DNA from: an uncultured Lachnospiraceae bacterium
Lineage (GTDB): Bacteria > Bacillota > Clostridia > Lachnospirales > Lachnospiraceae
Assembly (NCBI GenBank): GCA_902489645.1
Contig: CABUAW010000043.1
Span: 1-20,673, forward strand
Reading direction: 5' to 3'
DNA: 20,673 bases
Positions 5,774 to 14,058 of the stretch are shown in pieces. The first letter of the stretch is position 1. Each line of letters starts with the position of its first letter. The position numbers and the translations under genes are program-made. The notes beneath the pieces are model-generated. The model ran no database searches and had not been told where the DNA came from. It saw nothing but the letters and a program-made list of their open reading frames with translations.

Positions 5774-6640
5774 ATGAAAAAGAATATGGCATTAGTTATG
5801 GCCGGCGTTATGGCCGTTGGTATTTTAGCAACAGGATGCGGTAATAAAGCAGCGGAAACAAAGGCAGAGACAACCGGGGAAACAGGTGCAGAGAGTAAAG
5901 CGGATGACGAAACCCCTGCGGCGACCGGTGAGAGAACGACATTTACGGTTGGATTTGATGCAAGCTTTCCGCCATACGGATATCAGGAAAACGGCGAATA
6001 TGTCGGCTTTGACCTGGATTTGGCTCAGGAGGTCTGTGACCGTAACGGTTGGGAGCTTGTAAAAACTCCGATTGACTGGGATGCCAAGGATATGGAATTA
6101 AATTCCGGCGCGATTGACTGTATCTGGAATGGATTTACGATGAATGGCCGTGAGGATGCTTATACATGGACAGAGCCGTATGTAGATAATACACAGGTAT
6201 TTGCCGTAAAGAAGGACGGAGAGATTACCTCCGCGGCCGATTTGGCAGGAAAAACGGTGCTTGTTCAGGCAGATTCTTCCGCACTGGCGGCATTGAAAGA
6301 TGAAGAAAACGCTGAAATTAAGGCGTTGGCAGATTCTTTCGGGGAAATGATTGAAGTTCCGGATTATGAATCCGCATTGATGGAGCTTGAAGCAGGTTCC
6401 GCAGATGCCGTTGCCATGGATGAAGGCGTAGCAAGAGCTAAACAGAGCAAAAATGATAATATCACTATCCTGGATGATGTGATTTCCAAAGAACAGTACG
6501 GCATTGGTTTTAAACTGGGCAATGAAGAGCTTCGTGACCAGGTATGGGCCACACTGCTTGAGATGGAAGCTGACGGTACCATTGATACAATTGCTGATAA
6601 ATACGATATAAATAAAGATAACATCTGCATTGGCAAATAA
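5774..6640 (+). CDS. Amino-acid ABC transporter substrate-binding lipoprotein (SBP family 3)
   Basis: This 288-residue lipoprotein has a Lys-rich start, a hydrophobic stretch and an Ala-Thr-Gly-Cys lipobox, with Cys22 as the lipidated residue. An Ala/Glu/Thr-rich linker follows to about residue 55. The ligand-binding domain then shows the polar amino-acid receptor pattern: FDASFPPYGYQENGEYVGFD, PIDWDAKDMEL, IDCIWNGFTMNGREDAYTWT (the Arg of NGRED normally clamps the ligand carboxylate) and PYVDNTQVF. It captures an amino acid outside the cell and delivers it to the permease and ATPase downstream. ATG 5774 is chosen for its GGGAGG site and Met-Lys-Lys signal start, over ATG 5750. A 12-bp hairpin follows the gene, so the binding protein is probably made in excess of the membrane parts. 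The ligand is not predictable. Confidence 0.92.
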   Translation: MKKNMALVMAGVMAVGILATGCGNKAAETKAETTGETGAESKADDETPAATGERTTFTVGFDASFPPYGYQENGEYVGFDLDLAQEVCDRNGWELVKTPIDWDAKDMELNSGAIDCIWNGFTMNGREDAYTWTEPYVDNTQVFAVKKDGEITSAADLAGKTVLVQADSSALAALKDEENAEIKALADSFGEMIEVPDYESALMELEAGSADAVAMDEGVARAKQSKNDNITILDDVISKEQYGIGFKLGNEELRDQVWATLLEMEADGTIDTIADKYDINKDNICIGK

Positions 6641-6653
6641 GGTATAAAAGACA

Positions 6654-6683
6654 TCAGGGGAGCGAGGGATATCGCTCCCCTGA
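6654..6683 (+). terminator. Intercistronic hairpin (attenuator or mRNA stabiliser)
   Basis: A perfect 12-bp stem TCAGGGGAGCGA/TCGCTCCCCTGA with a 6-base loop lies 14 bases after the binding-protein stop. The following bases (TTGTTATGG) are only weakly U-rich, so partial termination or protection of the 5' message from decay fits better than full termination. Both would favour the binding protein over the permease. Confidence 0.6.
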
Positions 6684-6718
6684 TTGTTATGGAACCTGTG
6701 ATTAGAGGAGGTCAATTG

Positions 6719-7369
6719 ATGACGGTAACAGATATTATAAAACAGTTATCCAGCGGCATGGGTGTGACCATTGAAATTTTCTTTGTCACATTGGTGACGT
6801 CATTGATTCTGGGTCTTGGCCTGGCGCTGATTCGGATGTCAAAACTTAAAATTCTTTCCATTCTCGCAAAGATATACATATCCATTATGCGTGGGACGCC
6901 GTTAATGCTCCAGCTTTTGGTCGTTTATTTCGGGCCTTATTTTATTTTTGGAATTGAGATAACCCGGTCTTATCGGTTAAATGCGGTTTTGATTGGATTT
7001 GCATTGAATTATGCGGCCTATTTTGCGGAGATTTACCGGGGCGGCATTTCCGCCATTCCGGACGGTCAGTACGAGGCGGCCAGACTGCTTGGCTACAGTA
7101 AGAATCAGACGTTTATTCATATTATTATGCCGCAGGTGGTTAAGCGGATTATTCCGGCTGTGGCTAACGAAACCATTACCTTAGTTAAGGATACTTCTTT
7201 GGCGTTTACATTGGCTGTGGCTGAAATGTTTACGCTGACAAAACAGTTGGTAGCCGCCCAGTCTTCAATGATTCCATTCGTTGTAGCCGGTGTGTTTTAC
7301 TATGTTTTTAACCTTCTGGTTGCCATGTTCTTTGACTATCTGGAAAAGAAATTGAGTTATTATCGTTAG
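6719..7369 (+). CDS. Amino-acid ABC transporter permease (HisM/GlnP type)
   Basis: This 216-residue membrane protein has about five membrane segments and the polar amino-acid permease signature. SIMRGTPLMLQLLVVYFGPY is the start of the conserved domain. NYAAYFAEIYRGGISAIPDGQYEAARLLG is the EAA loop region that docks onto the ATPase. The C-terminal part has LVKDTSLAFTLAVAEM. A single permease gene implies a homodimeric channel. ATG 6719 is preferred over ATG 6689 because AGAGGAGG (6704-6711) lies 7 bases before it and the upstream part overlaps the hairpin region. The ATPase gene follows after 11 bases. Confidence 0.92.
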   Translation: MTVTDIIKQLSSGMGVTIEIFFVTLVTSLILGLGLALIRMSKLKILSILAKIYISIMRGTPLMLQLLVVYFGPYFIFGIEITRSYRLNAVLIGFALNYAAYFAEIYRGGISAIPDGQYEAARLLGYSKNQTFIHIIMPQVVKRIIPAVANETITLVKDTSLAFTLAVAEMFTLTKQLVAAQSSMIPFVVAGVFYYVFNLLVAMFFDYLEKKLSYYR

Positions 7370-7380
7370 GAGGATAGAAG

Positions 7381-8139
7381 ATGAATTTGCTTGAAATGAA
7401 TCATATAAAAAAGAGCTTCGACGGACTGGAAGTTCTGAAAGATATTTCTCTGACGGTAAATGAAGGGCAGGTATTGAGTATTATCGGGCCGTCCGGTTCC
7501 GGCAAGTCCACCTTACTCCGGTGCGCTACCATGCTTGAAAAGATTGACGACGGCGATATCATATATTTGGGGGAGGCGGCGGCCAGAAGTGAAGGCGGCA
7601 AAGCCTCCTATGCAAAGGCGGCGGATTTGAAGCGGATTCATGGCTATTATGGGCTGGTTTTCCAGAACTTCAACCTGTTTCCTCACTATTCGGTGATTAA
7701 AAATATTACGGATGCGCCGCTGAGGGTTCAACGCCGGAATAAAGCGGAGGTATTTGAAGAAGCGGAGGAACTTCTTCGGAAAATGGGGCTGGCGGACAAG
7801 GCCAATGCTTATCCGCATCAGTTATCTGGCGGTCAACAGCAGCGTGTGTCCATCGCCCGGGCTTTGGCGATGAATCCGAAGATTTTGTTTTTCGATGAAC
7901 CGACATCTGCCCTGGACCCGGAGCTGACCGGTGAGATTTTAAAGATTATTAAAAACCTGGCGGCAGAAAAAATGACGATGGTTATTGTTACCCATGAGAT
8001 GAGTTTTGCAAAAAATGTATCGGATTATGTTATTTTTATGGATAAGGGCGTCATTGTTGAAGAAGGTTCGCCGGAGGTGGTTTTCAATTCGGAAAATCAG
8101 CGAATGAAAGAATTTCTTGGAAAATTTAATGCAGATTGA
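7381..8139 (+). CDS. Amino-acid ABC transporter ATP-binding protein (GlnQ type)
   Basis: This 252-residue ATPase has Walker A GPSGSGKST (36-44), Q-loop region YYGLVFQNFNLFPHYSV, signature LSGGQQQR (148-155), Walker B ILFFDEP (168-174) with TSALDPE as D-loop, and the switch His in IVTHEMSFA. It powers the importer formed with the two genes upstream. Between Walker A and the Q-loop it has an extra Ala/Lys-rich stretch (about residues 62-82) not seen in short GlnQ proteins such as that of Escherichia coli. A good AGGAGG site spans the permease stop. The operon ends at the terminator 8181-8214. Confidence 0.93.
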   Translation: MNLLEMNHIKKSFDGLEVLKDISLTVNEGQVLSIIGPSGSGKSTLLRCATMLEKIDDGDIIYLGEAAARSEGGKASYAKAADLKRIHGYYGLVFQNFNLFPHYSVIKNITDAPLRVQRRNKAEVFEEAEELLRKMGLADKANAYPHQLSGGQQQRVSIARALAMNPKILFFDEPTSALDPELTGEILKIIKNLAAEKMTMVIVTHEMSFAKNVSDYVIFMDKGVIVEEGSPEVVFNSENQRMKEFLGKFNAD

Positions 8140-8180
8140 AAGTAAGGCCATTGGCCGGAGGTAATCTGCAAAATATTTTA

Positions 8181-8214
8181 TAAAAACGGCATTGCGGGAG
8201 CGGTGCCGTTTTTA
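8181..8214 (+). terminator. Rho-independent terminator of the amino-acid importer operon
   Basis: A perfect 11-bp stem TAAAAACGGCA (8181-8191) with TGCCGTTTTTA (8204-8214) and a 12-base loop. The A- and T-rich outer stem lets it act in both directions, though no gene converges on it. Confidence 0.85.
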
Positions 8215-8227
8215 TATGCCGCAAAAA

Positions 8228-8259
8228 TCCACACAAAATTCAAAAAACTATGTTATACT
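8228..8259 (+). promoter_or_regulatory. Candidate regulated promoter of the two-component system, with a shared 11-base box
   Basis: TATACT (8254-8259) is a good -10, but no TTGACA-like -35 lies 16-18 bp upstream. Instead TCCACACAAAA (8228-8238) covers the -35 region. The identical 11 bases precede the ABC genes at 10317-10327. This fits activation by the response regulator (autoregulation). Confidence 0.5.
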
Positions 8260-8283
8260 GGGCGGCATGGAGGTGGCAGAGAT

Positions 8284-8949
8284 ATGAAACGTATTTTAGT
8301 TGTGGAGGATGAACCGGAAATACAGGAAATTCTGGCGGCTTATCTGCGTCATGAGGGATATGCGGTTACATTGGCCGGAGACGGAGTGGAAGCGATTGAG
8401 ACATTTCACAGAGACGCTTTTGATTTGGTTTTGCTGGATATTATGCTGCCGAAAATCGATGGCTTTGGCGTGTGCGAACTGGTCCGGCGGGAATCGGAAA
8501 TACCAATTATCATGCTGACCGCATTGGACGGAGAGGCGGAGCAAATTAAAGGGTTTGACCTGATGGCTGATGATTATGTGACGAAGCCCTTTTCCATGCC
8601 GGTTCTGCTCCGAAAGATTGCCGCGGTGCTGCGCCGCAGCGGCGGGAGTTCGGAAGGCCGGCCGCTCTGTTATAAAGATATAAAAATGGATATGGAAGGC
8701 CGGATTTGTCAGATTGACCGGACGGTTATCGAATTGACTCAGAGGGAATTTGATTTGCTGTCAGAACTGCTTCGGGCGCCGGGGCGGGTATTCACACGGG
8801 AAGTGCTTTTGAGTCGGATTTGGGGATATGATTTCTTCGGAGATGCTCGGATTGTGGACAGCCATATAAAAAATCTTCGGAAAAAGTTGAACAGAGATTA
8901 TATTGAAACTGTGCGGGGGGTGGGTTACCGTGTTCCTAAAAAGAATTAG
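8284..8949 (+). CDS. OmpR/PhoB-family response regulator
   Basis: This 221-residue regulator has a receiver domain (1-115) with acidic pocket VVEDEPE, phospho-acceptor Asp52 in LVLLDIMLPKIDG, the LTAL threonine and the DDYVTKPF lysine. A C-terminal winged-helix domain (about 125-221) has LTQREFDLLSELLRAPGRVFTR and the VDSHIKNLRKKL recognition helix ending in VRGVGYR. It binds DNA when phosphorylated by the kinase downstream. ATG 8284 is chosen because GGAGGTGG lies upstream; the longer ATG 8203 frame would run through the terminator and promoter. It overlaps the kinase gene by 20 bases. The likely target is the 11-base box before its own gene and the exporter genes. Confidence 0.93.
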   Translation: MKRILVVEDEPEIQEILAAYLRHEGYAVTLAGDGVEAIETFHRDAFDLVLLDIMLPKIDGFGVCELVRRESEIPIIMLTALDGEAEQIKGFDLMADDYVTKPFSMPVLLRKIAAVLRRSGGSSEGRPLCYKDIKMDMEGRICQIDRTVIELTQREFDLLSELLRAPGRVFTREVLLSRIWGYDFFGDARIVDSHIKNLRKKLNRDYIETVRGVGYRVPKKN

Positions 8950-10285
8950 GGAAAATCTTTTCCTGCGTATTTTCTTAATTACAAGCCTGATTCTTATAGC
9001 CGCCAGCGCAATAACCTTTGGAATCATTGCCTGGGCTACCCCTATTACTTATATTGCCATCACTACGGACCGTTTTAAGGAACAGGCGGACAATTTAGCG
9101 CCGCTTCTGGAAACGGTCACACTGGAGGAATGTGGCCCTGTTCTTGACCAGTTTATTATGGATACAGGAGCGGGCGTGATGATATTAAATGAACAGGGAG
9201 AAATTGTAAACACACCGTCGAATCTCAGTATCGGCGTGCTTTATGAGGATGAACATTCGGTGGTGGCCGTTTCAAAGGCAAATGGTGAAACAGATACAAG
9301 TGAAATGAATGAGCAGTGGAATTATACGATTTCCTCCGATTCTGTCGGCGGCAATGTTTCGGTAGCAACGGACAATATTTCCTATCCATTTTCATTTAAA
9401 GGAATGTCCGAGGTCTATTTTCTTTATATTACGCCGCCGATGGAAAAGGCGAATCAGACGGTTCAGGCGCTGGGACAGATTGCTCCCTGGCTGTTGGGGG
9501 TCATGCTGCTGTTTTCGCTGCTATGCGCCCTGTTTTACTCCCGCTATGTTACCCGGCCGATTATAAAACTCAATGAAGCGCTGAAGCAGGAAATTGACAG
9601 GGAGCGGGAATTGGAGCGTCAGCGTCTGGCATTTTTCTCGGCTGCTTCCCATGAATTAAAGACGCCGGTAACGATTTTGAAGGGACAGCTTTCGGGTATG
9701 CTGGAAGGCATTGACATCTATCAGGACAGGGATAAGTATCTGGCAAAATCACTCCGGGTTACCGGGCGTATGGAAGGGCTGATACAGGAGATTCTCACGG
9801 TTTCCCGTATGGAATCGGGGAGCTTTCATATGGATACCCGGCAATTCAATCTGACGGAGCTTATCCGCACTCAATTGGAGCTGGATGAGGATTTGTTCGT
9901 TCAAAAAAATATCCGGCTTCATACAAGCTTCAATGAAAATATTTTTGTCCGGGGAGACCGGGGGATGCTTCACAAGGTATTTGAGAATATTTTGTCCAAT
10001 GCTGTCTTTTATGCGCCGGAGGGGGCGGATATTTATGTTCAGGTGGAAACGTCGGATGCGGGTCCGGTGCTGCGTGTCGAAAACAGTGGCTCTCACATTG
10101 ATGCGGAAGCCCTTCCGCATGTGTTTGAGGCCTTTTATCGGGCCGATGCCTCACGCAGCCGCCGAACCGGGGGCAGCGGTCTTGGTTTATATATTGTTAA
10201 GATGATATTGGAACGTCATGGAGCAGACTATCAAATTGAAAATACGGGACAGGGAGTCCGGTTTACGATTTACTTTTCAAAATGA
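8930..10285 (+). CDS. Membrane sensor histidine kinase
   Basis: This 451-residue HisKA-type kinase has a first membrane segment at about residues 10-35, an extracellular sensor loop of roughly 150 residues, and a second membrane segment at about 184-206. A short linker precedes the H-box SHELKTP with the phospho-His at 241. The ATPase domain shows the N-box ENILSNAVFYAP, then HVFEAFYRAD and the G-box GGSGLGLYIVK. It phosphorylates the regulator encoded just upstream. The GTG at 8930 behind GGGGGTGG is preferred to TTG 8903. The extracellular loop has no family I recognise and no cysteines. Because the same cluster encodes an exporter and a surface peptidase, the signal may be an extracellular peptide or antibiotic, but that is inference. 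Confidence 0.9.
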   Translation: MFLKRIRENLFLRIFLITSLILIAASAITFGIIAWATPITYIAITTDRFKEQADNLAPLLETVTLEECGPVLDQFIMDTGAGVMILNEQGEIVNTPSNLSIGVLYEDEHSVVAVSKANGETDTSEMNEQWNYTISSDSVGGNVSVATDNISYPFSFKGMSEVYFLYITPPMEKANQTVQALGQIAPWLLGVMLLFSLLCALFYSRYVTRPIIKLNEALKQEIDRERELERQRLAFFSAASHELKTPVTILKGQLSGMLEGIDIYQDRDKYLAKSLRVTGRMEGLIQEILTVSRMESGSFHMDTRQFNLTELIRTQLELDEDLFVQKNIRLHTSFNENIFVRGDRGMLHKVFENILSNAVFYAPEGADIYVQVETSDAGPVLRVENSGSHIDAEALPHVFEAFYRADASRSRRTGGSGLGLYIVKMILERHGADYQIENTGQGVRFTIYFSK

Positions 10286-10316
10286 GCAGGGATAAATTCT
10301 CTGCTTATTTTATGTT

Positions 10317-10350
10317 TCCACACAAAACACACAATTTTTCCATTTTATAT
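10317..10350 (+). promoter_or_regulatory. Candidate regulated promoter of the ABC exporter genes, with the shared 11-base box
   Basis: TCCACACAAAA (10317-10327) is identical to the box at 8228-8238. A second CACACAA follows 9 bases after the first CACACAA. TTATAT (10345-10350) at nearly the same distance as the -10 of the regulator gene could serve as the -10, again without a consensus -35. The kinase stop at 10285 leaves a 119-base gap, consistent with an independent promoter here. Confidence 0.45.
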
Positions 10351-10404
10351 CCAAATTGCAGGCTTATCTTTAGTGTTGAAATAAAAATAAGAAAGGATAG
10401 ATGG

Positions 10405-11133
10405 ATGATGAAAATTGAAATGGAAAAATTGAATATGATTTATCCGGGAAGAAAGCAGGCTCTGCAGGACGTTTATCTGACGTTGGAGAGTCCGAGCCTC
10501 GTCGGGCTTCTCGGGCCAAATGGCGCAGGTAAGTCGACGCTGATGAAGCTATTGACTGCGGGGCTTTTGCCGACGCAAGGAGAAATCAGGGTGGATGGCC
10601 AGCCGCTGGTTAAATGCGAAAAGCGTTTGAAATCGGGGCTTGGCTATCTGCCCCAGTCCTTTGGCTTGTATGATGAGCTGACAGTATATCAGTTTTTGGA
10701 TTATATGGCAGCATTAAAAGGGATTCAAAATAGCAGGCAGAGTATTGCGAAGGCCATAGCTTCAGTTCACCTGAAGGCGAAACAAGAGGCGAAAATCCGT
10801 ACATTGTCCGGTGGCCAGAGACAGCGGGTCGGTATCGCTCAGGCGATATTGGGGCAGCCGGAATTTCTTGTTCTTGATGAACCGACGGTCGGGCTGGACC
10901 CGGAGGAACGGGTGAATTTCAGAAATATGTTTTCCGAAATGGCCAGGGAACGGCTGGTACTTTTGTCCACACATATCATTGAGGATATCCAGCAGGTTTG
11001 TAACCGCCTTATTATTATTGGCCAGGGTCGGATTCTTTTTGACGGAACAGCAAAACGTTTAATATCGGAAACAAAGACGTCAAACCTCGAAACCGCCTAT
11101 CTGCATTTAATTTCAAAGGAGGACGGGCGATGA
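10405..11133 (+). CDS. ABC exporter ATP-binding protein
   Basis: This 242-residue ATPase of the multidrug/lantibiotic exporter type has Walker A GPNGAGKST (37-45), Q-loop LGYLPQSFGLYDELT, signature LSGGQRQR, Walker B FLVLDEP with TVGLDPEER, and the switch His in LSTHIIEDIQ. It should energise the two permeases that follow. ATG 10405 is chosen because AAAGG lies 8 bases upstream (ATG 10408 is equally possible). The frame opening at 10282 would start inside the kinase stop and cross the promoter. The stop overlaps the next ATG by 4 bases (ATGA), so the subunits are translationally coupled. Confidence 0.92.
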   Translation: MMKIEMEKLNMIYPGRKQALQDVYLTLESPSLVGLLGPNGAGKSTLMKLLTAGLLPTQGEIRVDGQPLVKCEKRLKSGLGYLPQSFGLYDELTVYQFLDYMAALKGIQNSRQSIAKAIASVHLKAKQEAKIRTLSGGQRQRVGIAQAILGQPEFLVLDEPTVGLDPEERVNFRNMFSEMARERLVLLSTHIIEDIQQVCNRLIIIGQGRILFDGTAKRLISETKTSNLETAYLHLISKEDGR

Positions 11134-13340
11134 GTGGATGGCATCAATTTCGTTTAGAGCTGGGGCGTTTAATGAAAAACCGCTGGACGTGGCTTGTTAT
11201 CGCATTGACCATGATTTCTCCGACAGTGGGATTGACATTGTATCGGCCGCTATTTTCCACAAGCAGTACGGAATACGTCACTACGATGACAGGGATTTAC
11301 ATAGCAAATCCGGCGCTGGCCGGAGGCCTGGTTGGCGCGGTGCTTTTTGGGGTCTTTACGATTTGGGAACTGAGCCGTGTGGAACGCAGCGGAATAGGAA
11401 ATTTAATGGCGGCGGTGTGTTCGCCGATGACGACGGCCTTCCTTCATCTGACAGCCATCTTATGTGTATCAATTGTTGCACAAAGCATAACCATGATGGT
11501 ATGGCTGCCCTATACGATGAATGTTGTCGGAACGGTTTTTGACGCGGCGTCTTATATAATGGGGTATTTAATTTTTATGTATGGCGCTTTGCCGCTGGCC
11601 ATTTTGTCCGCTGCGGCCGCATGGCAGTTTACACAGCGGTTTAATGTATCTGTCGTTTTGTTTGCGGTATTTGCGGGGCTTAGTCTGACCGTGTGGAATC
11701 AGGAGTGGCAGCTTTGCTGGCTGAACCCGTGTGTTTGGGCTATTTCCGATGATTTTTCAAATAACCGCCTCTTTCGTGTGGTTGCCTACATGCGTTTAAG
11801 CTGGCTTCTGGCTCTGGCCGGGATATGGGGCTTCTCCTTTTTGTGCGTAAGGCGTTACGGGAAAGGTGCGGCTGGCTCCTTTTGGTGTAATGCACGGAAA
11901 ATATACCGTCCGGCCGTGTCGGCCTTGCTGTTGGTCCTTGCCGTATTAGCCTATGTGAAACAACCGTTTCTTGACCACAGTAATTTAAATATTGATTTTG
12001 ATTATCTTTTTAATGTGGATTATCTGGAAAATGTCACCTGTTCCGGGAGATATGCAAAGGTATATCCGAATCCGGAAACCGGAGAAATATACGGCAGGGC
12101 CGTTTATCAGATTGAAAATAGGACCAATGAAGAAAAGGAGGTACGGTTTCATATAAATCCCGGATATAAGGTGACGGCGGTGAGGGCAAACGGGATACCG
12201 GTCACCTGGATTTTGGGAGAACGGGAAGAGATGAATGAACGGGAGCTTCATATAAATCTTCCGGATACGTCAGAAATTGAACTGGAAATCGAATATGGCG
12301 GTTACCCAAGGGAATGGAATACCCAGGCCACGGCCCAGGGGGAACCGGAAATCAGCAGTCAATATATGCGTCTGGAAAATACGGTGCTTGCACCGGCGCC
12401 CTTTGATATTGGGTATACCGACGATACGCTGCCTGCTACCATGGATATTACGCTGCCGGGGACAATGACGCCGATACTTTTTGGAAACGAGACGACAGAG
12501 CTTTTGAAGGACGATTCCGACGGAACAAAAACGTGGCGGATGACGGATGAGGGCTACAACATGATTCTTTATGCGGGAGATTACATTTGCGAGGAAATCG
12601 ATGCAGCCGGATTAAAAGTTCACTTTTATTATGGGAGAAAGCATCAGCCAGTTATGGAGAAATCGGGGGCGGCGGAGGCTGTGCGCCGGGTGATGGAATA
12701 TTGTACGGAGCATTATGGCCCGCTGCAATTTTATAACGACAATACCTTTAATTTAATCCAGAGCCGTGTTTCCGGCGGTGGATATGCCGGGGATGGGGCC
12801 AGTCTTATGGATGAACTGGATTTTACGGCCCAGAACCTGGGAAATAATGGAAAGGGCGGAAGCGCCGGAGAAGTGGTTATTCATGAGATGGTGCATCAAT
12901 GGTGGGGCCTGGGAAATATGTTTGACCCGGAGGATACGGATAGCGGGTGGTCCTCTGAGGGCTTGACGACATATACGACATATCGCATTGTCAAAGAATT
13001 GTACGGTGAAGAGGCCGCTGAGAAAAATTATGTGGACGTCTGGCGGGCGGATGTGGCGGATTATTATAAAAACTTTTACGTGCGGCATCCCGAATATTTG
13101 TCCGTACTGCCGGAGGAATATCAGGCGGACATATCGAACAGTCTGAGAAGCGTGCGCCAGTACAGTGAAATGGCGTTAAAGATTTTGAAAGCTGAGGAGT
13201 TGGTAGGCGGTGAGAAAGCGATGGATGAAATTCTTCATCATCTTTTTACGAGGGAACTGAATCCGGAGTATCCTTATTTGACCTATCAGGAATTTTTAGA
13301 TGCCTGCGGGCTGACAGAGGAGGAATTAAGTCTTGATTAA
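11130..13340 (+). CDS. ABC-2-type permease fused to an M1-like zinc metallopeptidase domain
   Basis: This 736-residue protein has about seven membrane segments within residues 15-290 (ABC-2-like permease), then a long extracytoplasmic region. Residues about 290-500 resemble the beta-rich N-terminal domain of M1 peptidases. The catalytic part has HEMVHQWWG (His585, Glu586, His589), a third zinc ligand Glu610 in WSSEGLTTY, and a plausible catalytic Tyr678 in RQYSEMALKIL. At the GAMEN position (549-557) it reads GGGYAGDGA, so the exopeptidase anchor is not conserved. The HExxH to Glu gap is 20 residues, not the usual 18. It probably moves a substrate across the membrane and trims peptides at the surface. 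ATPase and second permease genes overlap it on both sides. Confidence 0.88.
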   Translation: MSGWHQFRLELGRLMKNRWTWLVIALTMISPTVGLTLYRPLFSTSSTEYVTTMTGIYIANPALAGGLVGAVLFGVFTIWELSRVERSGIGNLMAAVCSPMTTAFLHLTAILCVSIVAQSITMMVWLPYTMNVVGTVFDAASYIMGYLIFMYGALPLAILSAAAAWQFTQRFNVSVVLFAVFAGLSLTVWNQEWQLCWLNPCVWAISDDFSNNRLFRVVAYMRLSWLLALAGIWGFSFLCVRRYGKGAAGSFWCNARKIYRPAVSALLLVLAVLAYVKQPFLDHSNLNIDFDYLFNVDYLENVTCSGRYAKVYPNPETGEIYGRAVYQIENRTNEEKEVRFHINPGYKVTAVRANGIPVTWILGEREEMNERELHINLPDTSEIELEIEYGGYPREWNTQATAQGEPEISSQYMRLENTVLAPAPFDIGYTDDTLPATMDITLPGTMTPILFGNETTELLKDDSDGTKTWRMTDEGYNMILYAGDYICEEIDAAGLKVHFYYGRKHQPVMEKSGAAEAVRRVMEYCTEHYGPLQFYNDNTFNLIQSRVSGGGYAGDGASLMDELDFTAQNLGNNGKGGSAGEVVIHEMVHQWWGLGNMFDPEDTDSGWSSEGLTTYTTYRIVKELYGEEAAEKNYVDVWRADVADYYKNFYVRHPEYLSVLPEEYQADISNSLRSVRQYSEMALKILKAEELVGGEKAMDEILHHLFTRELNPEYPYLTYQEFLDACGLTEEELSLD

Positions 13341-14058
13341 AATATTTCATTATGAGCTGCGGCGTCTGCTCCTGAATAAATTATCGGTTTGTATATTTTT
13401 GGTTTGCCTGTGGTATGGCTGGCTGACTCTGACAGGCACAACAATCCAGGGGATTGCACATACGACGCCATTTTCCCCGTGGAGCTTCGGGGATTATCTT
13501 GCTCGGGTACTGCCGGTTGTTTGCCTTGGTGAATTCTTCTTTCTGACATTTTTTACATCCACGCAGGAGCAAAAGGCTGCGGTCATTATCCGGGCGACAG
13601 CGGCGGATTTCCGGAAATATGCGGCGGTTCGCTGTGGTGCGGTATGCCTGGGAACTCTGGGAATATGCCTCGGCGTCATCGGCCTTGGCTTCAGTTTTTA
13701 CACTTATTTTTTCGGATGGACAGATTTTGGAAGTCTGGTGTTGCCGGCGCTCCTTGTGCTGGGGCCGTCCGTCATCTTTTGCCTGGGCTTTGGATGGATG
13801 CTTGGAAGCATTCATCCGATGCTGGTTTATGGCGCTATGGTTATTCCCTTTTTACTTTCCCGGGCGCCGCTTCCGTGGCCGGCAGATTTTTCCCTGGGGA
13901 GCTTTTTTGCCGGATACCCATTGAATTTGGATGTGCCGGACCCGGCGTTTATCGTTCCCGTTCCCGTACTTTTTGGGCGGCTCGCTTATCTTTTTATTGG
14001 AATTTTACTTTTTTGGCAAAGCCAGAAGCGGGGCTCGCTTTCTGAAAATGGCTATTGA
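13333..14058 (+). CDS. ABC exporter permease, second subunit
   Basis: This 241-residue, very hydrophobic protein has about six membrane segments and few charged residues outside the first 16 and the last 12. It has no peptidase domain and should pair with the peptidase-bearing permease and the ATPase. The start is a TTG at 13333, chosen because GAGGAGG lies about 10 bases upstream and the encoded Met-Ile-Lys-Ile-Phe-His-Tyr-Glu-Leu-Arg-Arg resembles the cytoplasmic start of ABC-2 permeases. It overlaps the previous gene by 8 bases. Its stop codon lies inside the -35 hexamer of the following promoter. Sequence motifs alone do not assign a substrate. Confidence 0.8.
   Translation: MIKIFHYELRRLLLNKLSVCIFLVCLWYGWLTLTGTTIQGIAHTTPFSPWSFGDYLARVLPVVCLGEFFFLTFFTSTQEQKAAVIIRATAADFRKYAAVRCGAVCLGTLGICLGVIGLGFSFYTYFFGWTDFGSLVLPALLVLGPSVIFCLGFGWMLGSIHPMLVYGAMVIPFLLSRAPLPWPADFSLGSFFAGYPLNLDVPDPAFIVPVPVLFGRLAYLFIGILLFWQSQKRGSLSENGY

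Noticed and set aside
6098..6715. Open frame of 205 codons on the minus strand
   Set aside because: It is antisense to the substrate-binding protein, its composition is atypical (Cys, His, Ile-rich) and it crosses the intercistronic hairpin. It is treated as a shadow frame.
8203..8283. Longer response regulator start at ATG 8203
   Set aside because: It would begin inside the terminator stem and translate the promoter. ATG 8284 has GGAGGTGG and gives the standard receiver start.
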